6,561 nucleotides of DNA, taken from the NCBI GenBank assembly GCA_012797725.1, contig JAAZON010000465.1:1-6561 (forward strand). The letters are read 5' to 3'. The DNA is from SAR324 cluster bacterium. Its GTDB lineage: Bacteria > Bdellovibrionota > UBA2361 > JAAZON01. A program made the position numbers and the translations under genes. The notes under the pieces were generated by a model. That model was given only the letters and a program-made list of their open reading frames with translations. It searched no databases and was not told where the DNA came from. Positions 1-6,011 of this stretch are shown here, one piece after another (positions within the stretch are counted from its first letter, which is position 1; each line of letters starts with the position of its first letter).

Positions 1-139
1 ACGTTGGAAAGACGTCATGCCTTTGAGTAACCCAAATTATAGCGCTTAGATCCTATAAGTGACGTGCCCTTACCAGCACCCGTTCAGCCTCACTCCAGTG
101 AGACCACCACCTTGCTTGGCAAAAAGCTAGAGCACTTGG

Positions 140-170
140 GGCTCGAATTTGCACAAAACAAATTCAAGCC
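140..170. repeat. Imperfect inverted repeat, 12-position stem with 7-base loop
   Basis: Bases 140-151 pair with 159-170 at 11 of 12 positions. The only mismatch is C144 against A166, and the loop is 152-158. The stem ends in a GGC/GCC clamp, so it should be stable as RNA or as a cruciform. No T-run follows directly on either strand; the nearest on the minus strand is a T5 run about 13 bases beyond the stem. It is therefore not a classical terminator. It could be part of a small RNA, a repeat-family element, or the 3' end of an upstream transcript. Confidence 0.6.
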
Positions 171-199
171 ATGCAATATTAATGACTAAGGTTCCAGGG

Positions 200-240
200 C
201 CAGCAAAATCGCGCCTATGCTAAGGCGAGGGCTTTTCTGG
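200..240. repeat. Long imperfect hairpin upstream of the yajC promoter
   Basis: The outer arms CCAG (200-203) and CTGG (237-240) pair. A205-A207 pair with T233-T235, T209 and C210 pair with G231 and G230, and the inner stem CGCCT (212-216) pairs with AGGCG (223-227) around a 6-base loop. Mismatches are C204/T236, A208/C232 and a small internal loop at G211. The structure ends 17 bases before the -35 box of the yajC promoter. It may be a transcript-end structure of an upstream gene or a regulatory site. The short T4 run lies inside the stem, so terminator function is uncertain. Confidence 0.45.
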
Positions 241-257
241 GCTGTGAACAGCTGCCC

Positions 258-286
258 TTGCCACTATTGAATCTATAAGTTATAAG
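258..286 (+). promoter_or_regulatory. Sigma70-type promoter for yajC-secD-secF
   Basis: A -35 box TTGCCA (258-263, 5 of 6 to consensus) is followed by exactly 17 bases and a -10 box TATAAG (281-286, 5 of 6). Transcription would start near 292-294, leaving a 5' leader of about 20 bases that contains the yajC ribosome binding site. The geometry, position and lack of any competing upstream gene make it the best promoter in the window. It probably drives the whole yajC-secD-secF unit. Confidence 0.75.
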
Positions 287-303
287 AATTCCAAACCTTT
301 AAC

Positions 304-307
304 GGAG
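304..307 (+). promoter_or_regulatory. Ribosome binding site GGAG for yajC
   Basis: GGAG lies 7 bases before a GTG codon at 315. This supports GTG, not a later codon, as the yajC start. No in-frame ATG occurs until codon 56, inside the membrane segment, so a downstream ATG start would destroy the protein. Confidence 0.7.
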
Positions 308-314
308 AAATTAA

Positions 315-740
315 GTGAGAGGTACTTTAGTCATTCAGCCTTTAAAAAAGGCTTTGTTATTAGCTCCAATATTAACAACATTATTTTGGGTAAATGACCT
401 GTTTGCTCAAGCTGCACCTGCCCAAGTAAAAAGGCCAGGTTTTGGGGAGCTTCTGGGAAACCTCTTCCCCTTAATTATAATGGTATTTTTCATCTTTTAT
501 TTTATGGTGACTCGCCCCCAACAGCAGAGACAGAAAGCCCTGGAAGATCTTCATAAGGAGTTAAAGAAGGGCGATCTTGTGATGACTACAAGTGGGATTA
601 TTGCGAGAGTTAGTGGTATTGAGAGTGACTGCTTTCTCTTGGAAATCGCAAGTGGTGTGAAGGTGAAATTTGAGAAGTCTAGTGTGACTCGAAAACTTGA
701 GAAAATAGCTTCGTCAAAGTCTGAAGCAAATAAGGAATGA
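315..740 (+). CDS. yajC: YajC, preprotein translocase accessory subunit
   Basis: YajC is a small inner-membrane protein that associates with SecD and SecF in the Sec holo-translocon. This 141-residue protein has the family pattern: one strongly hydrophobic segment (about 49-66), the conserved RPQQQRQK stretch right after it (67-74), then a soluble cytoplasmic domain with the KKGD and TTSGI elements (84-95) and a basic/polar tail. It begins with GTG, backed by a GGAG site 7 bases upstream. It is longer than E. coli YajC (about 110 residues) because of an N-terminal stretch (about 10-33) that looks like a signal peptide: Lys-Lys, a hydrophobic core and AQA at 31-33. Whether that segment is cleaved or serves as a second membrane anchor cannot be told. 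The next gene, secD, starts 4 bases after its stop, and secD's ribosome site AAGGA overlaps the end of yajC, so the two are probably translationally coupled. Confidence 0.95.
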   Translation: MRGTLVIQPLKKALLLAPILTTLFWVNDLFAQAAPAQVKRPGFGELLGNLFPLIIMVFFIFYFMVTRPQQQRQKALEDLHKELKKGDLVMTTSGIIARVSGIESDCFLLEIASGVKVKFEKSSVTRKLEKIASSKSEANKE

Positions 741-744
741 GAGT

Positions 745-2283
745 ATGGGTATAGATGTTCGTAAACGCTTCTTTGTAGTTGCTGGAGTTTTGATTGCAGC
801 AGTTTTGTTTTTGTTGCCTACATTTTTCCCAAAACAAATGCCGGCAAATTGGATTTCAAAACCGCTCTCCCTTGGCCTTGATTTGAGTGGTGGCATACAC
901 TTAGTTTATCAGGTCCAAACCGATGAGGCCTTGAAAAGTCGTCTTCAATCCATGGGTAATATGATTCGTAGTGAATTGAAGAAAGAGAAAATCCCAGTTC
1001 TTCGAGTTCGAGTTCCAGAAGAGAAAACTCTTGAGATGACTTTCTTGAGCGAGAGCAGTGCTGATAGAGCACAAAAGAGGATCGAGTCGGATTACCGAAA
1101 CTTAATGTTTAAGCAAAAGAAGCAGGACGAGGGTCGATCTGTATTACTATTTACCATTGCAGATACTTATGCTGCAGAGATCAAGCGTAATGCAGTACGG
1201 CAATCCATTGAAACACTTAGAAGTCGAGTTGATCAGTTTGGGGTGACGGAACCTGTTATTCAGCAAATTGGCGAGGAAAGAGTTCTTCTACAGATGCCAG
1301 GTGTTTCCGATATTGCAGCAGTTAAGAGGGTGGTTGGCTCTGTTGCTAAACTAGAGTTTCGCCTTCTTCATACATCCACCAGTACCTCGGGTCGCGTAAT
1401 GATGAAGGATTCTGAAGGCGGGTCAGTGGCGGTCGAGGACGAGGTTCTAATGACCGGAGATGCGGTTGACGATGCGAGGGTAGCGTTTAGCACCGCGACA
1501 CATGGAGCAGAAGTCTCGCTATCGCTGAATAGTGAGGGGGCTAAGACATTTGCAAAAATCACTGGCGAGCATGTAGGTGAACAACTTGCCATTATTCTCG
1601 ATGGTATTGTGAAGTCTTCTCCTAGAATTAATGAAAGAATCGGCGGTGGCAAAGCGAGCATATCAGGAAGCTTTGGTGCCAAAGAGGCCGAGGAGCTTGC
1701 TGTAGTGCTTCGCGCAGGAGCGCTTCCTGCCCCCTTAAATGTTTTAGAAGAACGTATGGTGGGGCCTACATTAGGCAAGGAATCAATTAAAGCTGGTATT
1801 ACAGCAATTATTGCTACGCTTATTTTTATTGGCCTTTTTATGGTTTGGTATTACAAAAAATCTGGATTAATTGCAGTGATGTCTCTTGCTTTGAATGTGT
1901 TTCTGGTAATGGCGTGTCTTTCAGCATTTGGTGCTACCTTGACATTACCGGGCCTAGCAGGATTAGCGTTAACTGTCGGCATGGCAGTCGACTCAAATGT
2001 TCTTATAGTTGAGCGCATTCGTGAGGAACTGAGGAATGGAGCAAGTCGAGATGCCGCAGTCGTGGCGGGCTTTGACCGAGCATTAAGTGCGATTATTGAC
2101 TCGAATATAACTGAAATACTCTCTGCCTCGATTCTTTACTTTGTTGGAACAGGAGCTATTAGAGGATTCGCCGTAGTAACGGCCATAGGTATTGTCATGA
2201 CTCTGTTCTGTGCAGTTTTTGTTGCACGAACCTTCTATGAACTTTTCGAGTTGAAAGGCAAGGATCAGCTAATTTCTGTATAA
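745..2283 (+). CDS. secD: SecD, protein translocase subunit
   Basis: SecD is an inner-membrane RND-type protein that, with SecF, uses the proton gradient to finish export of proteins through SecYEG. The 512-residue product shows TM1 (about 9-27), the hallmark GLDLSGG (44-50), a large periplasmic region with SRVDQFGVTEP (160-170), the ALPAPLN stretch (326-332), then five more membrane segments (about 350-495). The TM4 motif GMAVDSNVLIVERIREE (412-428) contains Asp416, which by alignment from memory matches the proton-pathway Asp of Thermus SecDF. FDRALSAIIDSNITE (443-457) and GTGAIRGFAV (468-477) are also typical. It is shorter than E. coli SecD (615 residues), but that is normal for many lineages. 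ATG at 745 is preceded by AAGGA (732-736), 8 bases away. It lies between yajC and secF in the same transcript. Confidence 0.98.
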   Translation: MGIDVRKRFFVVAGVLIAAVLFLLPTFFPKQMPANWISKPLSLGLDLSGGIHLVYQVQTDEALKSRLQSMGNMIRSELKKEKIPVLRVRVPEEKTLEMTFLSESSADRAQKRIESDYRNLMFKQKKQDEGRSVLLFTIADTYAAEIKRNAVRQSIETLRSRVDQFGVTEPVIQQIGEERVLLQMPGVSDIAAVKRVVGSVAKLEFRLLHTSTSTSGRVMMKDSEGGSVAVEDEVLMTGDAVDDARVAFSTATHGAEVSLSLNSEGAKTFAKITGEHVGEQLAIILDGIVKSSPRINERIGGGKASISGSFGAKEAEELAVVLRAGALPAPLNVLEERMVGPTLGKESIKAGITAIIATLIFIGLFMVWYYKKSGLIAVMSLALNVFLVMACLSAFGATLTLPGLAGLALTVGMAVDSNVLIVERIREELRNGASRDAAVVAGFDRALSAIIDSNITEILSASILYFVGTGAIRGFAVVTAIGIVMTLFCAVFVARTFYELFELKGKDQLISV

Positions 2284-2296
2284 GGGTAGGAGTATA

Positions 2297-3259
2297 ATGG
2301 AACTTATATCGCATGATTTAAAAATAGATTTTATGGGTAAAGCCTGGATAGCGGTTATCATATCGCTAGCGTCAATAATTTGGGCTTTTTATTTGTGGTT
2401 TAATTTAGGTGATGCTAAATGGGGAGTCGATTTCCGAGGTGGCTATGACATGATAGTCCACGTCCCCGGGGCCAATGCCGAAAAAGTTCGATCGACGCTT
2501 GAGTCGAAAGGCGTAGAAGGCGTCATTGTCCAGGCTTTTAAAAGTGATTCCGATAAAGATCAATATGTCGTGAGATTCGGAGGCGAAACTAAATCAGAAG
2601 ACACTGTACAAACAACTGGGCAAGCAAACAGCGAAAATAATTCGGAGAGCGAGACAAAAAAAGTTGAGGACATGCTAAAGCAAGATCTAGGGCAAGATAT
2701 TAGAGTTCTTAAGACTGATTATGTGGGGCCGGCCGTCGGAGCCGAATTGCGCAAGACTGGACTTGTTGCTGTGATCTTGAGCTTGCTTGCAATGTTGGCC
2801 TATGTGTCATTTCGTTTTGAATTCTCATTTGGGCTTGGTGCGGTTGTGACCCTCTTCCACGATACAATTACAACAATGGGATTCTATTTGTTTGCAGGCT
2901 ATACAATTAATATGATTACATTGGCGGCGGCTTTAACCATTATTGGTTATTCAATGCATGATAATATAATTATTTTCGATCGAATTCGGGAAGAAGTATC
3001 TAAGGCAAAGAGTTTTAATTTAATTGAGTTGATGAATCGCGCGGTCAATGAAACTTTGTCTAGGACTATAATTACAAACTCTTTAACTTTCTTGTCCTGT
3101 TTGGCTCTATATTTATTTGGAGGTGGCTCTCTGGCTGACTTCAGCTATTACTTAGTAATAGGGATGATCGTGGGAACATACTCTTCAATTTATGTAGCAT
3201 GTCCTATTGCCGTACTATGGCATAGATATCGTGGCGGATCCTTGGAAATACACAATTAG
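2297..3259 (+). CDS. secF: SecF, protein translocase subunit
   Basis: SecF is the partner of SecD in the proton-driven translocation complex of the inner membrane. The 320-residue protein has TM1 (about 16-36), GVDFRGG (43-49), a periplasmic domain, VGPAVGAELRKTG (143-155), and five further membrane segments (about 153-305). The TM4 signature reads GYSMHDNIIIFDRIREE (217-233). Asp222 and Arg256 (in TLSRTIITNS) are 34 residues apart, the spacing I recall for the essential Asp and Arg of Thermus SecDF. The residue before Asp222 is His, where Asn is usual. The periplasmic domain carries a polar Ser/Glu/Asn/Thr-rich stretch (about 95-122). The start ATG has AGGAG (2288-2292) only 4 bases upstream, a short spacing. 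It follows secD by 13 bases and ends the Sec operon. Confidence 0.98.
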   Translation: MELISHDLKIDFMGKAWIAVIISLASIIWAFYLWFNLGDAKWGVDFRGGYDMIVHVPGANAEKVRSTLESKGVEGVIVQAFKSDSDKDQYVVRFGGETKSEDTVQTTGQANSENNSESETKKVEDMLKQDLGQDIRVLKTDYVGPAVGAELRKTGLVAVILSLLAMLAYVSFRFEFSFGLGAVVTLFHDTITTMGFYLFAGYTINMITLAAALTIIGYSMHDNIIIFDRIREEVSKAKSFNLIELMNRAVNETLSRTIITNSLTFLSCLALYLFGGGSLADFSYYLVIGMIVGTYSSIYVACPIAVLWHRYRGGSLEIHN

Positions 3260-3290
3260 CCCGACTCGAAGGCTATTGTTGCAAGTTCTT

Positions 3291-3331
3291 GTGCTAAAAG
3301 ACGAAATGAATTTTGGATCTGCTTTTTGCAC
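3291..3331 (+). repeat. Imperfect stem-loop in the secF 3' region
   Basis: Bases 3291-3300 pair with 3322-3331 at 9 of 10 positions (mismatch T3295/T3327), enclosing a 21-base loop, 31 bases after the secF stop. A T4 stretch (3344-3347) follows about 12 bases later, not directly, so this is not a textbook Rho-independent terminator. It may act as a weak terminator or as a 3' end processing or stabilising stem for the Sec mRNA. The rest of the 3260-3484 gap shows no gene and no convincing promoter. The best -10 candidate is TATATT at 3362-3367, and it has no good -35 box. Confidence 0.35.
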
Positions 3332-3484
3332 AATAATCTGTCCTTTTATATGTGACTGGACTATATTCGATCTCTATTACAGAATGACAAGCTTGCAATG
3401 AAGCCCATGCTCTGATTCGGGGCGCATTTCTAACGTGGGAGTCATAAGCTTGCGAAGAAATGAGCTTAATGCAGTAGCGTTGTT

Positions 3485-5086
3485 ATGGGATCTGGAATTT
3501 TAAAAGTTGTTTCAAAAGTATTCCTTGCCTGTTCAGGTGTTCTTATTTTAACGGCCTGTCACGGCTCCCAAATCCCAGAGCAAAAAGGGGCTCTTCGCTT
3601 CGAGGTGTTTTTACCTTCATACTTCGATAAGTCAATCAAGGATGGGCGCCTTCTTCTTGTATTTACCAGGAACTCTCGTGTAGAGCCTGTGCAATTATTG
3701 AAGATAGAATCGATAATTGATAAACCGTTCATTTTGGCAAAAGAAGTCAATGGACTTCGCCCGAAGGCTAAGCTTTCTTTGGATCAATCTGCAGACTTTT
3801 TTCCGCTGAAACATTTTAAAGAAATGAAGCCTGGGCACTATATCGTGCAGGCGGTTCTTCTCACGAATGATCTTTATCTGGGAGTCGATGCACCGGGCAC
3901 ACTTTACAGCATGCCTGAGCGAATCTTTGTCGATCCGAATGAAAAGAAAACCTATCGCATCAAGCTGAGTGGCGTGGTGACTGACGAGGAATTGGTCGAT
4001 AGCGATAAAATTAAATATGTTAAATTAAAATCAGAGCTTCTCAGTAAATATTGGAAGAGGCCAGTTTTTTTGAAAGCTGGGATCTTGTTGCCCCAATATT
4101 ACGATCAAGAACAAGACCGTCGATATCCTTTATGGATCCATATAGGGGGAGGAGATGCTTCTGCCACCAGTCTTGAATACTTACTAGAAGAGCCGGGAAA
4201 CAGGTTTATTGAGATTCCACGCTTTCGTTCGGGATGGTTTAGGGCGTTTAGTCCACGAATGGTTTTGGTCCATTTAGATAATCAAGGGCCATATGGCTGC
4301 TCGTATCATGTTAATTCTGAGAATAATGGACCCTATGGTGATGCTCTGGTGGAAGAGTTGATTCCATTCATAGAAAGCCAATTTAGGGCTGGTGGAAACG
4401 GTGCTTCTCGCTTTCTTGAAGGGCATTCGAGTGGTGGATGGGCAGCACTTGCACTGCAGATCTTATACCCAGAAGAGTTCAATGGCGTTTGGGCTGGACA
4501 GCCGGATCCTGTTGATTTTAGATCCTTTCAGACTATCAATATCTATGAAAACAACAACGCTTTTTTTGATGAAAGAGGGAAAGCTCGTCCAAGTGCTAGA
4601 GGGGATGATGGTACGGTGCTTTCTTACATAAAAGATGAAGTTCAAATGGAGAGAGTCATAGGCCGGGGAGGCGTATACAGCAAAAGTGGGGGAGACTGGG
4701 GGGCATGGAATGCAGTCTTTGCGCCAAGGGGCGAAGATGGTCAACCACTGTCATTGATCGATCCAAAAGATGGAAAAATCTCTGCGAATGTTGCTGCGGC
4801 ATATAAGAAATACGATTTAACTTTACGCTTGAAAGAGCGATGGAAAGAATTGGCCCCAAAGCTTGAAGGAAAGATTCATGTGTGGGTAGGGGATAATGAT
4901 ACTTATTATTTAAATGATGCAGTCCATCTAATGGATGCTTTCTTGAAGCAAGCTAGACCTCAATATAAGGGGCAGATCCTATACGGCAGCGATAAAAATC
5001 ATACCTGGGTGCCGTATACGGCGCGTCAACTAATGGATGAAATGATGCTGCGAAATAGTGCAGTCGATGTGGAAGGATCGAAATGA
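3485..5086 (+). CDS. Lipoprotein alpha/beta hydrolase, putative esterase (EstD-like) family
   Basis: This is a predicted secreted, lipid-anchored serine hydrolase of 533 residues. The N-terminus is a lipoprotein signal: Lys7, Lys11, a hydrophobic core, and lipobox LTAC with Cys25 as the anchor. Residue +2 is His, not Asp, which suggests the outer membrane. Residues about 35-165 form a separate beta-rich N-terminal domain, and about 190-525 are the alpha/beta hydrolase, of the PF00756 putative esterase type. The nucleophile elbow is GHSSGG (313-318) with Ser315. The likely acid is Asp470 or Asp472 in VGDNDTYY, and the likely base is His506 in SDKNH. NNGPYGDALVEELIPFIE (280-297) and QPDPVDFR (339-346) also fit esterase-like members of this family as I remember them. 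The substrate is unknown; esterase, peptidase-like or siderophore-ester activity are all possible. An in-frame stop at 3467-3469 limits the start. ATG 3485 gives the complete signal peptide but has no clear ribosome site. Its stop overlaps the next gene's start (ATGA), linking it to the ABC exporter. Confidence 0.88.
   Translation: MGSGILKVVSKVFLACSGVLILTACHGSQIPEQKGALRFEVFLPSYFDKSIKDGRLLLVFTRNSRVEPVQLLKIESIIDKPFILAKEVNGLRPKAKLSLDQSADFFPLKHFKEMKPGHYIVQAVLLTNDLYLGVDAPGTLYSMPERIFVDPNEKKTYRIKLSGVVTDEELVDSDKIKYVKLKSELLSKYWKRPVFLKAGILLPQYYDQEQDRRYPLWIHIGGGDASATSLEYLLEEPGNRFIEIPRFRSGWFRAFSPRMVLVHLDNQGPYGCSYHVNSENNGPYGDALVEELIPFIESQFRAGGNGASRFLEGHSSGGWAALALQILYPEEFNGVWAGQPDPVDFRSFQTINIYENNNAFFDERGKARPSARGDDGTVLSYIKDEVQMERVIGRGGVYSKSGGDWGAWNAVFAPRGEDGQPLSLIDPKDGKISANVAAAYKKYDLTLRLKERWKELAPKLEGKIHVWVGDNDTYYLNDAVHLMDAFLKQARPQYKGQILYGSDKNHTWVPYTARQLMDEMMLRNSAVDVEGSK
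5071..5077 (+). promoter_or_regulatory. Ribosome binding site GGAAGGA for the ABC ATPase
   Basis: A good Shine-Dalgarno match lies inside the last codons of the hydrolase gene, 5 bases before the ATG at 5083. It fixes the ATPase start at the ATGA overlap and supports coupled translation of hydrolase and ATPase. Confidence 0.7.
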
Positions 5087-6009
5087 CTGATACTAGCAGG
5101 CTCGCATTGAGGGTTCGGAAATTGATGAAATCGTTCGGTGAGAGGTGTGTGGTCAATCAGGTTTCGTTTGATATTCATCGGGGGGAAGTAGTGGGTCTCT
5201 TGGGTCCAAATGGCGCTGGAAAAACTACTACGGTTGGTATGCTTTACGGTGCGGTGCGCAAGGATGATGGGGAAGTGTTGTTTTCGGGCATTGGCTCTGA
5301 AATTGCTAGTCGCGAAGCTAGACGTGTATTAGGAGTAGTGACTCAAGAGGATCGTCTGGATTCCGATTTTTCTGTTATTGAGAACCTGATTCAGTTTGCA
5401 CATAGGCATAGATTAACTGGATCGCAAGCCGTCGAAAGAGCAGAAAGCCTGTTGAAAGAGTTCGGAATTGAAGAATATCGCAACTACTCGACTGATAATC
5501 TTTCAGGAGGGCTTCGAAGGAGGCTTGTACTGGCGAGAGCATTGATGCATAAACCGTATATTTTATTCCTTGACGAGCCAACCTCTGGATTAGATCCGGA
5601 CGCGCGCCAGGCTTTCTGGACCTACATAAGCAACCTCAAGGATCGGGGTTATGCGATATTGCTTACAACGCATTATATGGATGAAGCTGAAAAACTTTGC
5701 GATCGTCTTCTTCTTATACAAAATGGGAGCATCATTGATGAAGGCGCACCATCTGATGTCATTTTAAGGCATGCTGGCGAAGATGCCCTTGAACTTGAGG
5801 GTCTTGAAGAGTCGAAGCTTAAAGAACTGCTCCCCGAAGGAGGTGTGTATAGGCATATGTTTGACGGCGGATTTCTTGTGTCCAGACCAGGCGGCAGCGT
5901 GCAAGAACTCTGGAGATTATTTCATGACTTGGATCTTCCAACATTGAAAAGACGAAGAAGTAATCTTGAGGACGTATTTTTGTTAATGACTGGAAGGGGA
6001 CTGGACTAG
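5083..6009 (+). CDS. ABC-2 type exporter ATP-binding protein (NodI/DrrA-like)
   Basis: This is the cytoplasmic ATPase of an ABC exporter, 308 residues and complete. The order of motifs is Walker A GPNGAGKTT (41-49), Q-loop Gln88 in VVTQED, signature LSGGL (140-144, with Leu in place of the usual Gln), Walker B ILFLDEP (160-166), D-loop SGLD (168-171) and H-loop His197. The signature continues into RRRLVLARAL, as in NodI and DrrA-type ATPases (LSGGMKRRL). The C-terminal extension ends in NLEDVFLLMTGRGLD (294-308), which is also characteristic of that subfamily. These proteins energise export of drugs, polyketides, lipo-oligosaccharides or polysaccharides; the substrate here is not evident. The gene overlaps the hydrolase gene by 4 bases and is followed 2 bases later by its permease, so all three should be co-transcribed. 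A role in lipooligosaccharide export specifically, as for true NodI, is not supported. Confidence 0.95.
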   Translation: MTDTSRLALRVRKLMKSFGERCVVNQVSFDIHRGEVVGLLGPNGAGKTTTVGMLYGAVRKDDGEVLFSGIGSEIASREARRVLGVVTQEDRLDSDFSVIENLIQFAHRHRLTGSQAVERAESLLKEFGIEEYRNYSTDNLSGGLRRRLVLARALMHKPYILFLDEPTSGLDPDARQAFWTYISNLKDRGYAILLTTHYMDEAEKLCDRLLLIQNGSIIDEGAPSDVILRHAGEDALELEGLEESKLKELLPEGGVYRHMFDGGFLVSRPGGSVQELWRLFHDLDLPTLKRRRSNLEDVFLLMTGRGLD

Positions 6010-6011
6010 GC

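Larger units (their letters stand above)
1..314. other. Non-coding leader region upstream of yajC
   Basis: No convincing gene is seen in this stretch. All three forward frames entering from the left edge stop within the first 50 bases (TAA at 28-30, TAG at 47-49, TGA at 24-26), so at most a short tail of an upstream gene could be present, and none is recognisable. No tRNA-like or rRNA-like segment was found. What it does hold is two good stem-loops (140-170 and 200-240), a small 5-bp hairpin (89-93 with 98-102), and a sigma70-like promoter at 258-286. The genes tgt and queA, which often precede yajC in proteobacteria, do not lie directly upstream here. Confidence 0.6.

Noticed and set aside
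3..17. VGKTS, P-loop-like residues in frame 3 at the left edge
   Set aside because: The frame stops three codons later (TGA at 24-26), and a P-loop at the very end of a protein makes no sense; chance match.
36..41. TATAAT on the minus strand as a divergent promoter
   Set aside because: No matching -35 box at 16-18 bases (best 3 of 6) and no minus-strand gene visible to the left.
2..49. Possible C-terminal tail of an upstream gene (15 codons to TAG at 47-49)
   Set aside because: It is too short to recognise, and any frame entering from the edge would give a similar tail.
1368..1778. 136-codon open frame on the minus strand inside secD
   Set aside because: It lies fully opposite a clear secD coding region, is rich in Ser/Pro/Thr/Ala as antisense frames often are, and has no recognisable domain.
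3325..3352. TTTGCA with TATATG, 16-base spacing, as a promoter for the hydrolase gene
   Set aside because: Both boxes match consensus at only 4 of 6, and the -35 lies inside the secF 3' stem; too weak to call.
3207..3401. 64-codon forward frame overlapping the end of secF
   Set aside because: It begins inside secF in another frame, its product has no family-like features, and it has no supporting ribosome site.
3389..3453. Direct repeat AAGCTTGC at 3389-3396 and 3446-3453
   Set aside because: Only 8 bases in two copies; could easily occur by chance and has no flanking mobile-element structure.
4463..4744. Minus-strand frame of 93 codons within the hydrolase gene
   Set aside because: Opposite a well-supported gene with intact catalytic motifs; no ribosome site or domain features of its own.
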